In this document: positions 53,445-63,726 of the stretch, piece after piece
Numbering within the stretch: the first letter of the stretch is position 1
How the letters are laid out: every line of letters starts with the position of its first letter
Assembly (NCBI RefSeq): GCF_030547075.1
Contig: NZ_JAUOQH010000017.1
Location: 31,075-95,074 of the forward strand
Source: Alteromonas sp. 1_MG-2023
GTDB lineage: Bacteria; Pseudomonadota; Gammaproteobacteria; Enterobacterales; Alteromonadaceae
Reading direction: 5' to 3'
Length of the DNA stretch: 64,000 bases
Made by a program: the position numbers and the translations under genes
Notes under the pieces: model-generated
Database searches by the model: none
Told to the model about the DNA's origin: nothing
Seen by the model: the letters and a program-made list of their open reading frames with translations, nothing else

Positions 53445-54197
53445 TTAGAAGAAGCTATAAACTAGCGTTACGGCAGTTTCGGTATCTAGCTTTTCAGTGT
53501 CTTCTGATACGTTTGTGTTATGGTCAACTTTAAACGATAATTTCATTGAAAGGTTACCGCTGATAGTAGCAGTTAGCGCAGACTCTGAACGAGATTTAGT
53601 GTTGTCTGAACCAGTTTCTGTACTTAGCGTTTGGGTAAACTTAGCCGTATCAGAAATCTTCCAAGAGTAAGCACCAGAAGCACGAACAATCATTCCGTTT
53701 TGCACTTCACCTTCGTCGGTTTGCGCAAACGAGTAACCAGGACCTATTGAGTATTCCAAAGTATGCTTTTTATTTTCGAATACTTTTTGGTTCCAACCGG
53801 CTGCTAGCGTAGATTGGTAATCGTAGCTGCTTAAGCGGTCATCTTCATATGAACTGAACACGAACAAGCGATGATCAGGGTTTTCAAGTCTGTAGTTACC
53901 TTGTGCTGATGCAAAGAACTTTTGCGCTGACGTGTACTCTTCATCTTCACCATCGTCATTTTCAGCAGTTTCTTTCTTGTAAAGACCATCAATGATGTAG
54001 TCGTTACTCCACTTCTCAAGTTCCTGGTGCGCAGTGATACCAGCGCTAAATGATGAAGTTTCTGTATTACCAGTTGTAGCAATAATACCTAGCTCACCTT
54101 CCATCGTGAAAGGTTTTACATCATCGTCTTGAGCAAGAGCAACAGAAGAAAAAGATAAGGCCAAAAGTGATGCGAGAAGCTGTTTTTTCATTTGCAA
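53445..54197 (-). CDS. DUF481 outer-membrane-type protein (YdiY-like), copy 1
   Basis: 250 residues with a signal peptide (MKKQLLASLLALSFSSVALA). The mature part is beta-rich with alternating aromatic residues (KHTLEYSIGPGYSFAQTDEG) and ends in a hydrophobic aromatic strand (AVTLVYSFF), as in outer-membrane barrels. The family role is unknown. A second paralogue with the same direction lies 180 bases upstream. Confidence 0.85.
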   Translation of the reverse strand: MQMKKQLLASLLALSFSSVALAQDDDVKPFTMEGELGIIATTGNTETSSFSAGITAHQELEKWSNDYIIDGLYKKETAENDDGEDEEYTSAQKFFASAQGNYRLENPDHRLFVFSSYEDDRLSSYDYQSTLAAGWNQKVFENKKHTLEYSIGPGYSFAQTDEGEVQNGMIVRASGAYSWKISDTAKFTQTLSTETGSDNTKSRSESALTATISGNLSMKLSFKVDHNTNVSEDTEKLDTETAVTLVYSFF

Positions 54198-54377
54198 TCC
54201 TAGTAGTTTGTAATCCTTACACTACGCAGTAAAAATCAAAACGAGATTATTTATCTGCATAGCCTGAAAATCAGCCGCAATAGTACCTACATCAGTGCAT
54301 CAGTCAACATTGAGTGACCAAAAAAACAGCGATATGACCTGAAATTTACACTTTCGGATAAGGTATTAGGGATTTTT

Positions 54378-55181
54378 TTAGAAAAATTGATAAACCAAGG
54401 CTACAGAGGTTTCAGTACTTAACCCATCTACGTCTTCGGTAGTGTCAGTTTCATGATTCAAAATAAAGGAAAGCTTCATGGCTAGAGAGCCAAAGACATT
54501 AGCCGACAAGGAAGTTTCAGAGCGAGACTTAGTATTTTCATCTCCCGCTTCTGTACTAACAAATTGGCGTAAATTGGCACCTGAGGCCCAGTGATATTTG
54601 TATTCGGCAGATGCCCTGACAATGACCCCATCATTGATATCTTCGTCTAACGGTTCTTCAAGCTCTACAAAAGCATAACCCGGCCCAATACTGTAGCGAA
54701 ATTCACTGACTTCGTCTCGCCATACTCGCTGTGACCAACCGGCGGCAAGTGATGCACGATGGTCGTAACCACTAAAAGCATCATCCTCATAGTCACCATA
54801 CATGAACAAACGGCGACCAGGCTGGTTTAGTTTATAATCGAACTGAGCGCTACCATAAAAGCGTTTGGCCGACACTTCGCGACCAGCGCCATCGGCGGTA
54901 CTTTCCTGATAAAGCATCTCTGTAAAATATAAGCTGCTCCAATTTTCCGTTTCATGATCGGCGTTAATGCCAGCTTTAATGCTAGCTGCCGATGTATTGC
55001 CAGTGTTTGAGAGTATACCTAACTCGCCATTCAGCGAAAATCTAGGAACTTCGTCGTCGGTATCAGGTGTGAAATCGGCATGATAGAGCGTTTGAATTAA
55101 ATCACGATCTGCAGCGAATGCGGCACTGCTGAACCCTATCAGGCAGCACAGCACAAAAAATATTTTAGTAAGATTAAGCAT
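54378..55181 (-). CDS. DUF481 outer-membrane-type protein, copy 2
   Basis: About 267 residues from the ATG at 55181 (MLNLTKIFFVLCCLIGFSSA, a signal peptide); an upstream ATG at 55229 would spoil the signal. It shares GELGILSNTGNTSAASIKAG and EFRYSIGPGYAFVELEE with copy 1 and ends ALVYQFF. It is a tandem paralogue, apparently diverged long ago. Confidence 0.85.
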   Translation of the reverse strand: MLNLTKIFFVLCCLIGFSSAAFAADRDLIQTLYHADFTPDTDDEVPRFSLNGELGILSNTGNTSAASIKAGINADHETENWSSLYFTEMLYQESTADGAGREVSAKRFYGSAQFDYKLNQPGRRLFMYGDYEDDAFSGYDHRASLAAGWSQRVWRDEVSEFRYSIGPGYAFVELEEPLDEDINDGVIVRASAEYKYHWASGANLRQFVSTEAGDENTKSRSETSLSANVFGSLAMKLSFILNHETDTTEDVDGLSTETSVALVYQFF

Positions 55182-55405
55182 AAGTTTTAGTAAATTTTTA
55201 TCGGTTCGGCGGTGTACTGGCATAGCCATCTAACACCCTATTATGCCCTTCCGTGGGGTATTACGTAAGCTACAAAACTGCCGTTACGTTGCTTTGCACC
55301 ACACTAGACAACTCATTAAACACCATTGAAAACGATAAAACTAACACTTAACTGCTATTTCGCTTTTATTTAATAGCTATGTTTCTATTATTCAATTGTT
55401 GGGCT

Positions 55406-56230
55406 CTAATGGATTAGCATGGAAATTTTTGCTGTTTCTCTGTCTGCGTACTTTATAGCGTTAGCAATATCATACATATCTACATCAATACTATTGGCTT
55501 CATCTTCGGAAAAAAGTTCAATATCATCAATGCTTTTTTTACTCTGCTGTATGGCGGTTATTTTTGTCGCTAACGCCAGTAGTGCAATATCTCTATCCGA
55601 GGCCTGTCTACCAACGTCGTTGGCATGCATAACAGGGTAATAAAGCACAAGTGGCAGCTTCCAGTTTTCTAATATGTTACCGCTACAGTTTGAAAAGGTA
55701 AAACCGAAGTGCGCTATTTGTCTTTCCTCTAACTGCATATCAGTTTCTTGTTCAAGATAATTTTTATAAAGCTCAGGTGAGCGTTTAGCCACAACTAATT
55801 CACTTAAATTTTGCAAAATTCCCATTGCAAAAAAGCGTTCACTGCCGCGTATTTTACTAGCCCGAGCTAAGTACTTGCCTACAATTCCACAGTACACTGA
55901 TTCAAACCAGTGCTTATCAAGGTTGATAAGCTGAGTATCAAAATATCTAAACGCACTATTAGCCGTTTCTGCCACCACAATATTGTATAAGGCTTCGCCA
56001 CCAATGATGTTTACGGCTTTTGCTATAGAGTCTACCTGCGATGGGAAACGAAATAATGAGCTATTAGCTAGCCGTAACACTTTTGCTGATAACGACGAAT
56101 CTAAACTAATTAACTCACCAATGTCGTTTGCGCTTGAACAAGGATCGTCTAATAGCGTGCGAATACGGATACAAATATCCGGCAAGCTAAATGATTTTGT
56201 CGCAAACGACACGTATTTTTCTAATGACAT
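55406..56230 (-). CDS. HDOD-domain signalling protein
   Basis: About 274 residues from the ATG at 56230 (MSLEKYVSFATKSFSLPDIC). HDOD features: LISLDSSLSAKVLRLANSSL, IAKAVNIIGGEALYNIVV, and a degenerate HD site without the catalytic His-Asp pair (the HFGFTFSN region). Such proteins act as regulators in stress or c-di-GMP signalling rather than as phosphohydrolases. Partner unknown. Confidence 0.82.
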   Translation of the reverse strand: MSLEKYVSFATKSFSLPDICIRIRTLLDDPCSSANDIGELISLDSSLSAKVLRLANSSLFRFPSQVDSIAKAVNIIGGEALYNIVVAETANSAFRYFDTQLINLDKHWFESVYCGIVGKYLARASKIRGSERFFAMGILQNLSELVVAKRSPELYKNYLEQETDMQLEERQIAHFGFTFSNCSGNILENWKLPLVLYYPVMHANDVGRQASDRDIALLALATKITAIQQSKKSIDDIELFSEDEANSIDVDMYDIANAIKYADRETAKISMLIH

Positions 56231-56290
56231 GCAAAGGTTCCACTTTTTATCATTTGCATTAACCGCTTTAGTGACCACAAGTCTCACAAG

Positions 56291-56593
56291 TTATGCTTTA
56301 TTTTTGTTATTAAGTGGCACATCAAACATACTAATTTGATCGGGCTCACGTACTTCAATTGGCGTTTCGTTTTGACGCCTGGCTCTATTCAACGCCGCTT
56401 GTTTGCGTCGCTGGCAAGCCCCTATTACTTTTCGGCGAGTAGCATCATCAATCTTCAGCCAATACAAGCGTTCTTCTCGGCTGCGATAACACCCTTTGCA
56501 ATACCCGCGCGGTCCAGCCTCACAAACACCAATACAGGGGCTTGGAATTTCGAAAAACTCCAATTGCTGTGCCGGTGGCGTTTGGTCTGTCAT
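56291..56593 (-). CDS. DUF1289 (YdhL-type) small cysteine-rich protein
   Basis: About 100 residues from the ATG at 56593 (MTDQTPPAQQ; GGGA upstream); an ATG at 56611 is possible. The Cys pattern C-I-G-V-C-E...G-Y-C-K-G-C with RSREERLYWLKIDDATRR is the DUF1289 signature, probably a metal site. Function unknown. The HDOD gene lies just downstream. Confidence 0.85.
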   Translation of the reverse strand: MTDQTPPAQQLEFFEIPSPCIGVCEAGPRGYCKGCYRSREERLYWLKIDDATRRKVIGACQRRKQAALNRARRQNETPIEVREPDQISMFDVPLNNKNKA

Positions 56594-56850
56594 GTAATCC
56601 CATATGCGCATACTCGCGCTGCGATTGTTTAAATGTGTGTACCTTACTTGCCAGTCATGGCGTTAGGCTGTCATCGCGTTAGGCTAAATATAGCCTTGAG
56701 CCAAATATTGGCTCAAGCCTTGAGCGATTTTAGCTTTCGGCCTAAAACAACAAACACTAATTTTACCATACAAAAGTACTTAACTAATCCTTTCCCTATA
56801 TATTCTGAGCGAACTTGGCAAAATTGCAACTCTGTAATGATACGTCAGTA

Positions 56851-57576
56851 TCAGTCTACCAGCGTATAATCTATGGTTGATACCACACGTACACGCTTAA
56901 TATGAGGGTGATGGTTGTCTCTGCTTGAGATAGAAAACCGCCCTTGATTCGCTCTCTTTATTTTCCCTAAGGTACTTTTGGAGTCTTGAGCAAACTTTTC
57001 AGCCACTTCTCTGGCGTTAACCGTAGCTTCTTCAATCATGGCAGGCTTTACCTCGTTTAAACGGGTAAATACATATTCAGGCTGGGCTTGATAGCTCTGA
57101 CTATTAAACACTATGCCTGATTTCACTAAACTGCCGATTTGCTGCATTACTCTGCGTACCTTTTCCACATCATTGGAAAATACGGTAATAGTTTGTACTG
57201 CGGTATAGCGAAATGCTGGTTTTTCCGCATTACCGTATTGCTGAGCTAATTTGTCGGTAATTTCTGGCTTACCGATAGTAATCCCCTCTTTCGCCACACC
57301 GTTGTCTTGTAAGAAAGTTGCCACTTTCGCGCTATTTGCTTCAATATTGCTGTATAAACCGGGCAAATCATTGCTAGCATCAACAAATTGAATGGGCCAG
57401 ATGACTCGGTTAGCTACATATTCACGTTCCGATAACCCTTTCACGGTAACGACTCTATCCCACGTTTGCATTTCGTTTAAGGCCGATGATACCTGTTGCC
57501 CTAAAAGACCAAGCGCACCTACCATTCCTATTGCCACCACCACTGCTGCACCTATTTTCATAGCTCTCGTTTCCAA
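56851..57576 (-). CDS. SIMPL (DUF541) domain periplasmic protein
   Basis: 241 residues. An N-terminal hydrophobic helix (IGAAVVVAIGMVGALGLLG) acts as signal or anchor. The SIMPL domain starts at VVTVKGLSEREYVANR and includes FRYTAVQTITVFSNDVEKVR. The family's role is uncertain (oxidative-stress protection and signalling links have been reported for relatives). It stands alone. Confidence 0.85.
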   Translation of the reverse strand: METRAMKIGAAVVVAIGMVGALGLLGQQVSSALNEMQTWDRVVTVKGLSEREYVANRVIWPIQFVDASNDLPGLYSNIEANSAKVATFLQDNGVAKEGITIGKPEITDKLAQQYGNAEKPAFRYTAVQTITVFSNDVEKVRRVMQQIGSLVKSGIVFNSQSYQAQPEYVFTRLNEVKPAMIEEATVNAREVAEKFAQDSKSTLGKIKRANQGRFSISSRDNHHPHIKRVRVVSTIDYTLVD

Positions 57577-57982
57577 TTTTATTGTTAGTATTACTAGCCT
57601 AAATTCTATTAGGGACGATATTAGGTAATGAAATGGCCGAAAAGATTGAGACTTACCGATAAATAATGACCAATTGTGGCATTAAAGAGGTTGAATCAAA
57701 GGTGAAGAGAAAGACTCCCTGAACTACTAACTCGAAAAACACTTTGACAAAAAAACGAACAAATTGAAAACTAACAAGTAAAACGCTATTCATTAGATTC
57801 AAAACCCCACTTTTCTACGTTTAAATTTCATCTAGATGAAATAAAATACGCATCAATAAAGCATACGATGACACTTTGTAAACTTCATGCCGCATATAGA
57901 TAAATCACAATAGGCAATTAACTAAAAGTACTGTTTCTTCAAATTAAGCTATCAAACTCTAAGAATATGAGACTCATTTAAT
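57577..57982. other. AT-rich divergent region between the SIMPL and DMT genes
   Basis: About 400 bases with no ORF. The one clear feature is a perfect 18-bp palindrome at 57825-57842. Promoters for both divergent genes should be here. Confidence 0.6.
57825..57842. promoter_or_regulatory. Perfect 18-bp palindrome, candidate operator
   Basis: ATTTCATCTAGATGAAAT reads the same on both strands. It lies about 140 bases upstream of the DMT transporter start. Size fits a dimeric repressor site. Confidence 0.45.
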
Positions 57983-58852
57983 ATGTGGATTGTTTTTGCA
58001 TTGCTCGCAACATTATTTTTTGGTTTACGTGGGATCTTATATCAATGGACATCTCAGAAAAATCTGAATCGGGATCTGCTGTTATTTGGTGTATTTTTTA
58101 CTGGGTTTATCACTAGCCTTGTAGGTGTGCTGCTGCTAAATCAACGCTGGTATGGCTGGGAAGATGTGGCTGTTGGTCTTGGGCTGGGCTTTGGCTCTTT
58201 TGCTGCAAATGCGCTTTTACACAAAGGGTTTTCAGTAGGTAAAGCCTCACTCATCAGCATTCTTGCAGGATTGACTCCCTTATTTGTACTGATCTTTGCA
58301 TTTTTAATTTGGAAAGAGACGCTAACAGCCATTCAATTATTTGGATTTTTCATTATTTTTTGTGGTCTTTTAATTATCAGATATTCGTCTGATATCTCTG
58401 TAGATAACTTAAAAGGGGCACAATGGGGACTACTTGCTGCATTGTTTTTTACGTTTACTGATTTAATGGGGAAACAATCTACACGCTTAGAAGCTGATGT
58501 TTTTGCTACTTTAACCTCTATGTTCGGTTTCGGAACTTTTCTTTTTGCCCTGAGATGGTTGGTAAAGCGTAAGAAATTTCTAGCGAGTCAATATTCAGCT
58601 ACAACTAACTGGTCACAAATAAAAACGTTCTCTTGCGGGCTGATAGTTGGGGTGGCAAACGTAACCGGCATGGTTGCCATAATATCAGCGTTTTCTATTG
58701 GTAATACTGGGCTAGTTTCTGCAATTTCAGGAATGAATATCTTACTTATTCTTCTTTATTCCCGTGTTGTTTTAAAAGAAACATTTAGTCGCCGAGAAGT
58801 GCTAGGGTTAACTGCTGCATTCGTTGGGCTCCTAGTTCTTAGATTAAATTAA
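57983..58852 (+). CDS. DMT-superfamily (EamA-type) transporter
   Basis: 289 residues, about ten membrane helices in two EamA repeats (LISILAGLTPLFVLIFAFLI in the first, LVSAISGMNILLILLYSRVV in the second). It is distinct from the transporter at 38698-39621. Substrate unknown. The gene is more AT-rich than its neighbours. Confidence 0.85.
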   Translation: MWIVFALLATLFFGLRGILYQWTSQKNLNRDLLLFGVFFTGFITSLVGVLLLNQRWYGWEDVAVGLGLGFGSFAANALLHKGFSVGKASLISILAGLTPLFVLIFAFLIWKETLTAIQLFGFFIIFCGLLIIRYSSDISVDNLKGAQWGLLAALFFTFTDLMGKQSTRLEADVFATLTSMFGFGTFLFALRWLVKRKKFLASQYSATTNWSQIKTFSCGLIVGVANVTGMVAIISAFSIGNTGLVSAISGMNILLILLYSRVVLKETFSRREVLGLTAAFVGLLVLRLN

Positions 58853-58918
58853 CTTAGGTTAAATTAACTCAGACTAAACTAGATTAGATTAGATTAAATT
58901 AAATTAGAGATTAAGCTA
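58853..58918. repeat. Simple TTAGATTAAATTAA-type repeat after the DMT gene
   Basis: The end of the coding sequence (AGATTAAATTAA) is echoed several times downstream (GGTTAAATTAA, GATTAGATTAGATTAAATTA). This looks like slippage-derived low complexity. Confidence 0.6.
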
Positions 58919-59049
58919 ATGCCGAGATCTTACGTTACAAAAGTTTTAGTAGCGTGCTGCAACGTGTATCAATAACTCAATCATCACTGCGATTTTATCC
59001 TTGGAACGACTTATATATCAGTCGTGCCGAAGACCTACCATGAAAAAAA

Positions 59050-59072
59050 AGGCCACTTAAACTAAGTGGCCT
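59050..59072 (-). terminator. Terminator of the RND efflux operon
   Basis: AGGCCACTTA and TAAGTGGCCT form a perfect 10-bp stem with a 3-base loop, followed by eight T residues on the minus strand. It is correctly placed 51 bases past the transporter stop. Confidence 0.9.
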
Positions 59073-59123
59073 ATAGTGCCTCTAAAGTACGAGGAGGAGG
59101 CAACGCTTGGGTAAACGGGAGAG

Positions 59124-62100
59124 TTAACCGTTACGTTTCAACAAATAGTAAAATACAGGGGTAAGAACTAAGCCGAAGACGGTTACGCCAATCATGCCTG
59201 AGAATACCGCTACGCCCATGGCTTGACGCATCTCTGCACCAGCGCCTGTGGAAAGCACCATAGGCAATACACCCATAATGAAGGCAATCGACGTCATTAG
59301 GATTGGGCGAAGACGCAACTTACTGGCCTCTTTAATGGCTGATAGCGCATCCATGCCGTTGTCTTGTAGCTCTTTGGCAAATTCCACAATAAGAATGGCG
59401 TTTTTAGTCGCCAGCCCCACCAACACAATTAAGCCAATTTGGGTAAATATGTTGTTGTCGCCGCCATATATCACCACACCAATTAATGCACTTAGCAAGG
59501 TCATGGGTACAATCAATATAATGGCCAGTGGTAAGCGTAAACTTTCATACTGTGCCGCCAATACTAAGAACACCAACAGTACTACCAGCGGGAAGATAAA
59601 GGCCGATGCGTTGCCTGCCAATATTTGCTGATAAGTTAGCTCGGTCCATTCGTAGGTCATGCCTAACGGCAGGGTTTCATCAAGTATTTGCTCAATCGCT
59701 GCTTTAGCTTGATCAGAACTGTAGCCCGGTGCCGGAGAGCCATTAACTTCAGCGGTGACATAACCGTTGTAATGCATCACACGGTCGGGCCCTGCGCTGT
59801 GCTCAATGTTAAGGAATGAACCTAGCGGGATCATATCGCCTTTATCATTTCGCACTTTAAACTGGGTGATGTTTTCAACATCTTGGCGATACTGAGCATC
59901 GGCCTGAACATTCACTTGATAGGTTCTACCGAATAAGTTGAAGTCGTTCACATATACCGAGCCTAAATACGCCTGCATGGTGTCAAACAAGGTGCCTATG
60001 TTTACCCCTTGGCTAACGGCTTTCTCGCGATCTACATCCACATTTAACTGAGGTACGTTAACCGTAAAACTGGTGAAGTTACCGGTTAATGCAGGGTGCG
60101 CCCACGCTTTGCCTATTACTTCTTGGGTTACTTTTTCAAGTTCAGCAAAACCTAAATTTCCTCTGTCTTGCACTTGTAGCCTGAAGCCCCCAATGGTGCC
60201 AAGACCCATTACCGGTGGTGGCGGGAAGATAGCCACATAAGCGCCTTTAATAGAACCAAATTGCTGGTTTAATTGCATGGCAATAGCACCGGCTGATAAC
60301 TCTGGGCTTTGACGCTCATTGAACGGTTTAAGCGGCGTAAACAACACACCCGAACTTGGGCTGTTGGTGAAGCCGTTTATGTTCAACCCTGGAAATGCCA
60401 CTGCATCAGATACACCTGGGTGTTCCATCGCAATACGCGACATTTCACGCACGACTTCCTCGGTTCTATCTAACGACGACGCATTAGGAAGCTGTGCAAA
60501 TGCAATAAGGTACTGCTTATCTTGAGGCGGTACATAACCGGTTGGCGTGTTAGCAAACTGGAAGTAGGTTAACCCTAACAAGCCAGCATAAAGCACCACT
60601 ACCACACCGCTTTTGCGAATAAGCCCGCCTACAGCGCCTGTATATTTTTTCGCACCGCGATCGAACATTTTATTGAATGGCGTAAATACAAAGCGGCCAA
60701 ATACTTTATCCATACCTCGGCTTAGCCAATCTTTCGATTGCCCATGAGGTTTCAACAACAAGGCCGATAATGCAGGGCTTAAAGTTAATGAGTTAATTGC
60801 CGAGATAAAGGTAGAAATAGTAATGGTTAACGCAAACTGCTTATAGAACTGACCGGTCAAGCCGCTCATAAACGCAGTAGGAATAAACACCGCTGCCAAC
60901 ACCAACGTAGTGGCAATAATAGGACCTGTTACTTCTTTCATGGCTTGTACGGTGGCATCGAATGGTGCTTTACCGTCGGCAATATTCCGCTCTACGTTTT
61001 CCACTACCACAATGGCATCATCAACCACAATACCGATAGCCAGTACTAAGCCAAACAACGAAAGCGCATTTAACGAAAAGCCCATCAATTGCATAAACGC
61101 AAAGGTACCTACTAATGAAATGGGTACAGCCACTAGAGGAATAATAGACGCGCGCCAGGTCTGTAGAAACAGCACTACTACCAACACCACCAATAGCACA
61201 GCTTCAAATAGTGTATTTACCACCGCTTCAATTGAACCACGTACGAATACGGTAGGATCGTAAACGATGTCGTATTCCAACCCTTCAGGAAACATCTTTT
61301 CAAGCTCGGCCATGCGAGCCCGCACGTCGTCAGAAATTTGAATAGCGTTTGAGCCTGGCGCCTGAAATATAGGTAATGCAGCCGCCGGATTGTTATTTAG
61401 CAATGAACGTAAGGTGTAATAATCGGCACCTAACTCTATTCGAGCTACGTCTTTTAAACGGGTAATTTGACCATTATCGCCCGTTTTAACGATGATATTT
61501 TCAAATTCACTTTCATCCTCAAGACGACCGCGCACATTAATCAGTAGCTGAAACTCACTGGAGCCCGTAGGCTGCGCGCCAAGGCTACCAGCCGCTGCTT
61601 GTTGGTTTTGCTCGGAAATAGCCGCAACCACATCACCAGGGTTCATTTGCAGTGAAGCTAACTTGTTTGGATCTAGCCATACGCGCATGCTGTATTCGCC
61701 AGCACCGAACAAACGAACTTGCCCTACCCCTTCAACTCGGGCTAATTCATCTTTTACGAATTGGTCGGCATAATTCGACAAATAAAGCATATCGTAACGA
61801 TTGTCAGGCGAGGTTAAATGCACCACCATGGTTAAATTTGGTGACGATTTCTCGGTAACAATACCTAAGCGCTGAACTTCTTCTGGTAATCGCGGTGTTG
61901 CGCGGTTAACACGGTTTTGAACCAATGTAGTAGCATCATCAGGATCGGTACCAATAGCGAAGGTGATGGTAAGGGTCATACGCCCATCAGATGTGGCTTG
62001 TGAAGACATATAAATCATGTCTTCCACGCCATTAATCTCTTGCTCTAGAGGCGTAGCAACGGTTTCGGCAATAACCTTTGGGTTAGCACCAGGATAGTTA

Positions 62101-62246
62101 GCCGTTACCACTACCGTAGGCGGCACCACTTCTGGGTATTCAGTAATAGGAAGCTGCCAAACAGCGATGGCGCCACCAATGAAAATGAGCAGGCTTAGAA
62201 CACCTGCAAAAATTGGGCGGCGAATGAAAAATTGCGAAAAATTCAT
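59124..62246 (-). CDS. RND multidrug efflux permease (HAE1/AcrB type)
   Basis: 1040 residues, normal for AcrB/MexB. The first helix region FFIRRPIFAGVLSLLIFIGG is followed by the two large periplasmic loops. The proton-relay Asp-Asp pair lies in VLAIGIVVDDAIVVVENVER. It exports drugs or other amphipathic compounds across both membranes together with the adaptor. The start overlaps the adaptor stop (TAATG). No outer-membrane channel gene is present in the window. Confidence 0.95.
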   Translation of the reverse strand: MNFSQFFIRRPIFAGVLSLLIFIGGAIAVWQLPITEYPEVVPPTVVVTANYPGANPKVIAETVATPLEQEINGVEDMIYMSSQATSDGRMTLTITFAIGTDPDDATTLVQNRVNRATPRLPEEVQRLGIVTEKSSPNLTMVVHLTSPDNRYDMLYLSNYADQFVKDELARVEGVGQVRLFGAGEYSMRVWLDPNKLASLQMNPGDVVAAISEQNQQAAAGSLGAQPTGSSEFQLLINVRGRLEDESEFENIIVKTGDNGQITRLKDVARIELGADYYTLRSLLNNNPAAALPIFQAPGSNAIQISDDVRARMAELEKMFPEGLEYDIVYDPTVFVRGSIEAVVNTLFEAVLLVVLVVVLFLQTWRASIIPLVAVPISLVGTFAFMQLMGFSLNALSLFGLVLAIGIVVDDAIVVVENVERNIADGKAPFDATVQAMKEVTGPIIATTLVLAAVFIPTAFMSGLTGQFYKQFALTITISTFISAINSLTLSPALSALLLKPHGQSKDWLSRGMDKVFGRFVFTPFNKMFDRGAKKYTGAVGGLIRKSGVVVVLYAGLLGLTYFQFANTPTGYVPPQDKQYLIAFAQLPNASSLDRTEEVVREMSRIAMEHPGVSDAVAFPGLNINGFTNSPSSGVLFTPLKPFNERQSPELSAGAIAMQLNQQFGSIKGAYVAIFPPPPVMGLGTIGGFRLQVQDRGNLGFAELEKVTQEVIGKAWAHPALTGNFTSFTVNVPQLNVDVDREKAVSQGVNIGTLFDTMQAYLGSVYVNDFNLFGRTYQVNVQADAQYRQDVENITQFKVRNDKGDMIPLGSFLNIEHSAGPDRVMHYNGYVTAEVNGSPAPGYSSDQAKAAIEQILDETLPLGMTYEWTELTYQQILAGNASAFIFPLVVLLVFLVLAAQYESLRLPLAIILIVPMTLLSALIGVVIYGGDNNIFTQIGLIVLVGLATKNAILIVEFAKELQDNGMDALSAIKEASKLRLRPILMTSIAFIMGVLPMVLSTGAGAEMRQAMGVAVFSGMIGVTVFGLVLTPVFYYLLKRNG

Positions 62247-63487
62247 TAATTAATTCCAGTACCAGCTACGCTACTTTTAAGCGCGTCCACGTTAGCCAAA
62301 TTTGTTACATTATCTACACGAGACTGCCAGTTTTGCAGGCTTGCCAGTGCTTCTTTATCACCCATATCAACTTGGTTTGGCGCAACAACAGCACCTGGGC
62401 GTACGCGCTGAAGACCATCTACTACAATGGTGTCGCCTGCCACTAAGCCACTTTGAATAATGCGCATACTGCCTACTTTGTCACCCAAGGTAACGGCGCG
62501 GTATTCCACTTTATTTTCGCTGTTTACCACCAACACAAATTTGTTGTTAAGGTCGGTGCCAATGGCTTTTTCTTTAATTAAAATGCCTTGTTCGTTGGTA
62601 TCACCGGCAAGTTTCAGGTGGGTAAATAAACCCGGCATTAAGCGACCATTTTCATTGTTGAAAACCGCGCGAACGCGAAGGGTTCCGGTATTGCCGTTAA
62701 CTTGGTTATCGACGAAGTCGATTTGCCCCCAATGGCCGTAATCTTGCTCATTGGCAAGACGCATAGCCACGGCTTGGTCGTTAACCGCTGACTCGGCTTT
62801 ATCATCACTGCTCACGTAATTTAGGTAGGTTTGCTCATCAATATCGAAGTAAGCGTAAAGCTGATGAGTAGATACGATGCTAGTCAGCTCAGACTGCCCT
62901 GCCGTTACATAGTTACCTTCGGTGATGTTTGCGCGAGAAACACGGCCAGAAATAGGCGCTTCAACGCGAGCAAAACCACGATTCAAGCGGGCAACGTCTA
63001 ACGCCGCTTTTGTTTGGTTAATGCTTGCAAAAGCTTGATTCTTACCCGCTAAACGCTCATCTAACACTTCTTGCGAAACCGCTTGGGTTTTACGAAGCTT
63101 TACGACTCTGTCGTAGCTTTGCACAGATAAATCGTAACGGCTTTTGGCTTCTTCAAGTTGTGCGGTTAAACGCTCAACTTCTGCTTTAAAAGCGCGGTTA
63201 TCAATAAGGAATAATGTTTCGCCCTGCTCTACATATTCGCCTTCTTCAAAAGCTACAAATTCAATGTAGCCTGAAACACGTGGGCGAAGAGATACCATTT
63301 GCGGCGCTTCCAAACGGCCAGTAAAACTGTCCCATTCAGTTAAACGCTGCGAGACCACAGGCGCAACATCTACAGGAATGCCTGCATTCGCATGCATTTG
63401 CTGGCCAGGATCCGTATCGTCGCTACCACATGCGGCGACAAGCGCTGTTAGGCTTAATATTGCCAAAAATCGAGTTAAAGTCGTCAT
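62246..63487 (-). CDS. RND efflux periplasmic adaptor (membrane fusion protein)
   Basis: About 413 residues from the ATG at 63487 (MTTLTRFLAILSLTALVAAC), a lipoprotein signal with lipobox LVAAC and Cys20. The longer open frame upstream lacks signal-peptide character. The lipoyl/hairpin core is seen in VSLRPRVSGYIEFVAFEEGE and RVEAPISGRVSRANITEGNY with a coiled-coil hairpin between. It bridges the permease to an outer-membrane channel. First gene of the efflux operon. Confidence 0.93.
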   Translation of the reverse strand: MTTLTRFLAILSLTALVAACGSDDTDPGQQMHANAGIPVDVAPVVSQRLTEWDSFTGRLEAPQMVSLRPRVSGYIEFVAFEEGEYVEQGETLFLIDNRAFKAEVERLTAQLEEAKSRYDLSVQSYDRVVKLRKTQAVSQEVLDERLAGKNQAFASINQTKAALDVARLNRGFARVEAPISGRVSRANITEGNYVTAGQSELTSIVSTHQLYAYFDIDEQTYLNYVSSDDKAESAVNDQAVAMRLANEQDYGHWGQIDFVDNQVNGNTGTLRVRAVFNNENGRLMPGLFTHLKLAGDTNEQGILIKEKAIGTDLNNKFVLVVNSENKVEYRAVTLGDKVGSMRIIQSGLVAGDTIVVDGLQRVRPGAVVAPNQVDMGDKEALASLQNWQSRVDNVTNLANVDALKSSVAGTGIN

Positions 63488-63726
63488 TGCAAGAGTCTCT
63501 AAAAGTGTGAAGGCGTGCATTATGCACATGGCAATACAATAAAAATAATTATATTTTCGTATGCAACACATCATAAAATGATATATATTGAGAAGTATGA
63601 AATTTAGGCTATTTTGCTCAAGGTGTTGCGTATAATTTGGCAGCACAACATGAAGCAAATAAATGTAGTGATACTACTTAAACGCGCCGTGTAGAGATAA
63701 ACTCACGTGATAAAAAGCGAAGGGTA
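63488..63726. other. Upstream region of the efflux operon
   Basis: AT-rich, no ORF on the plus strand. It should hold the minus-strand promoter. No divergent regulator gene begins within the window. Confidence 0.5.
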
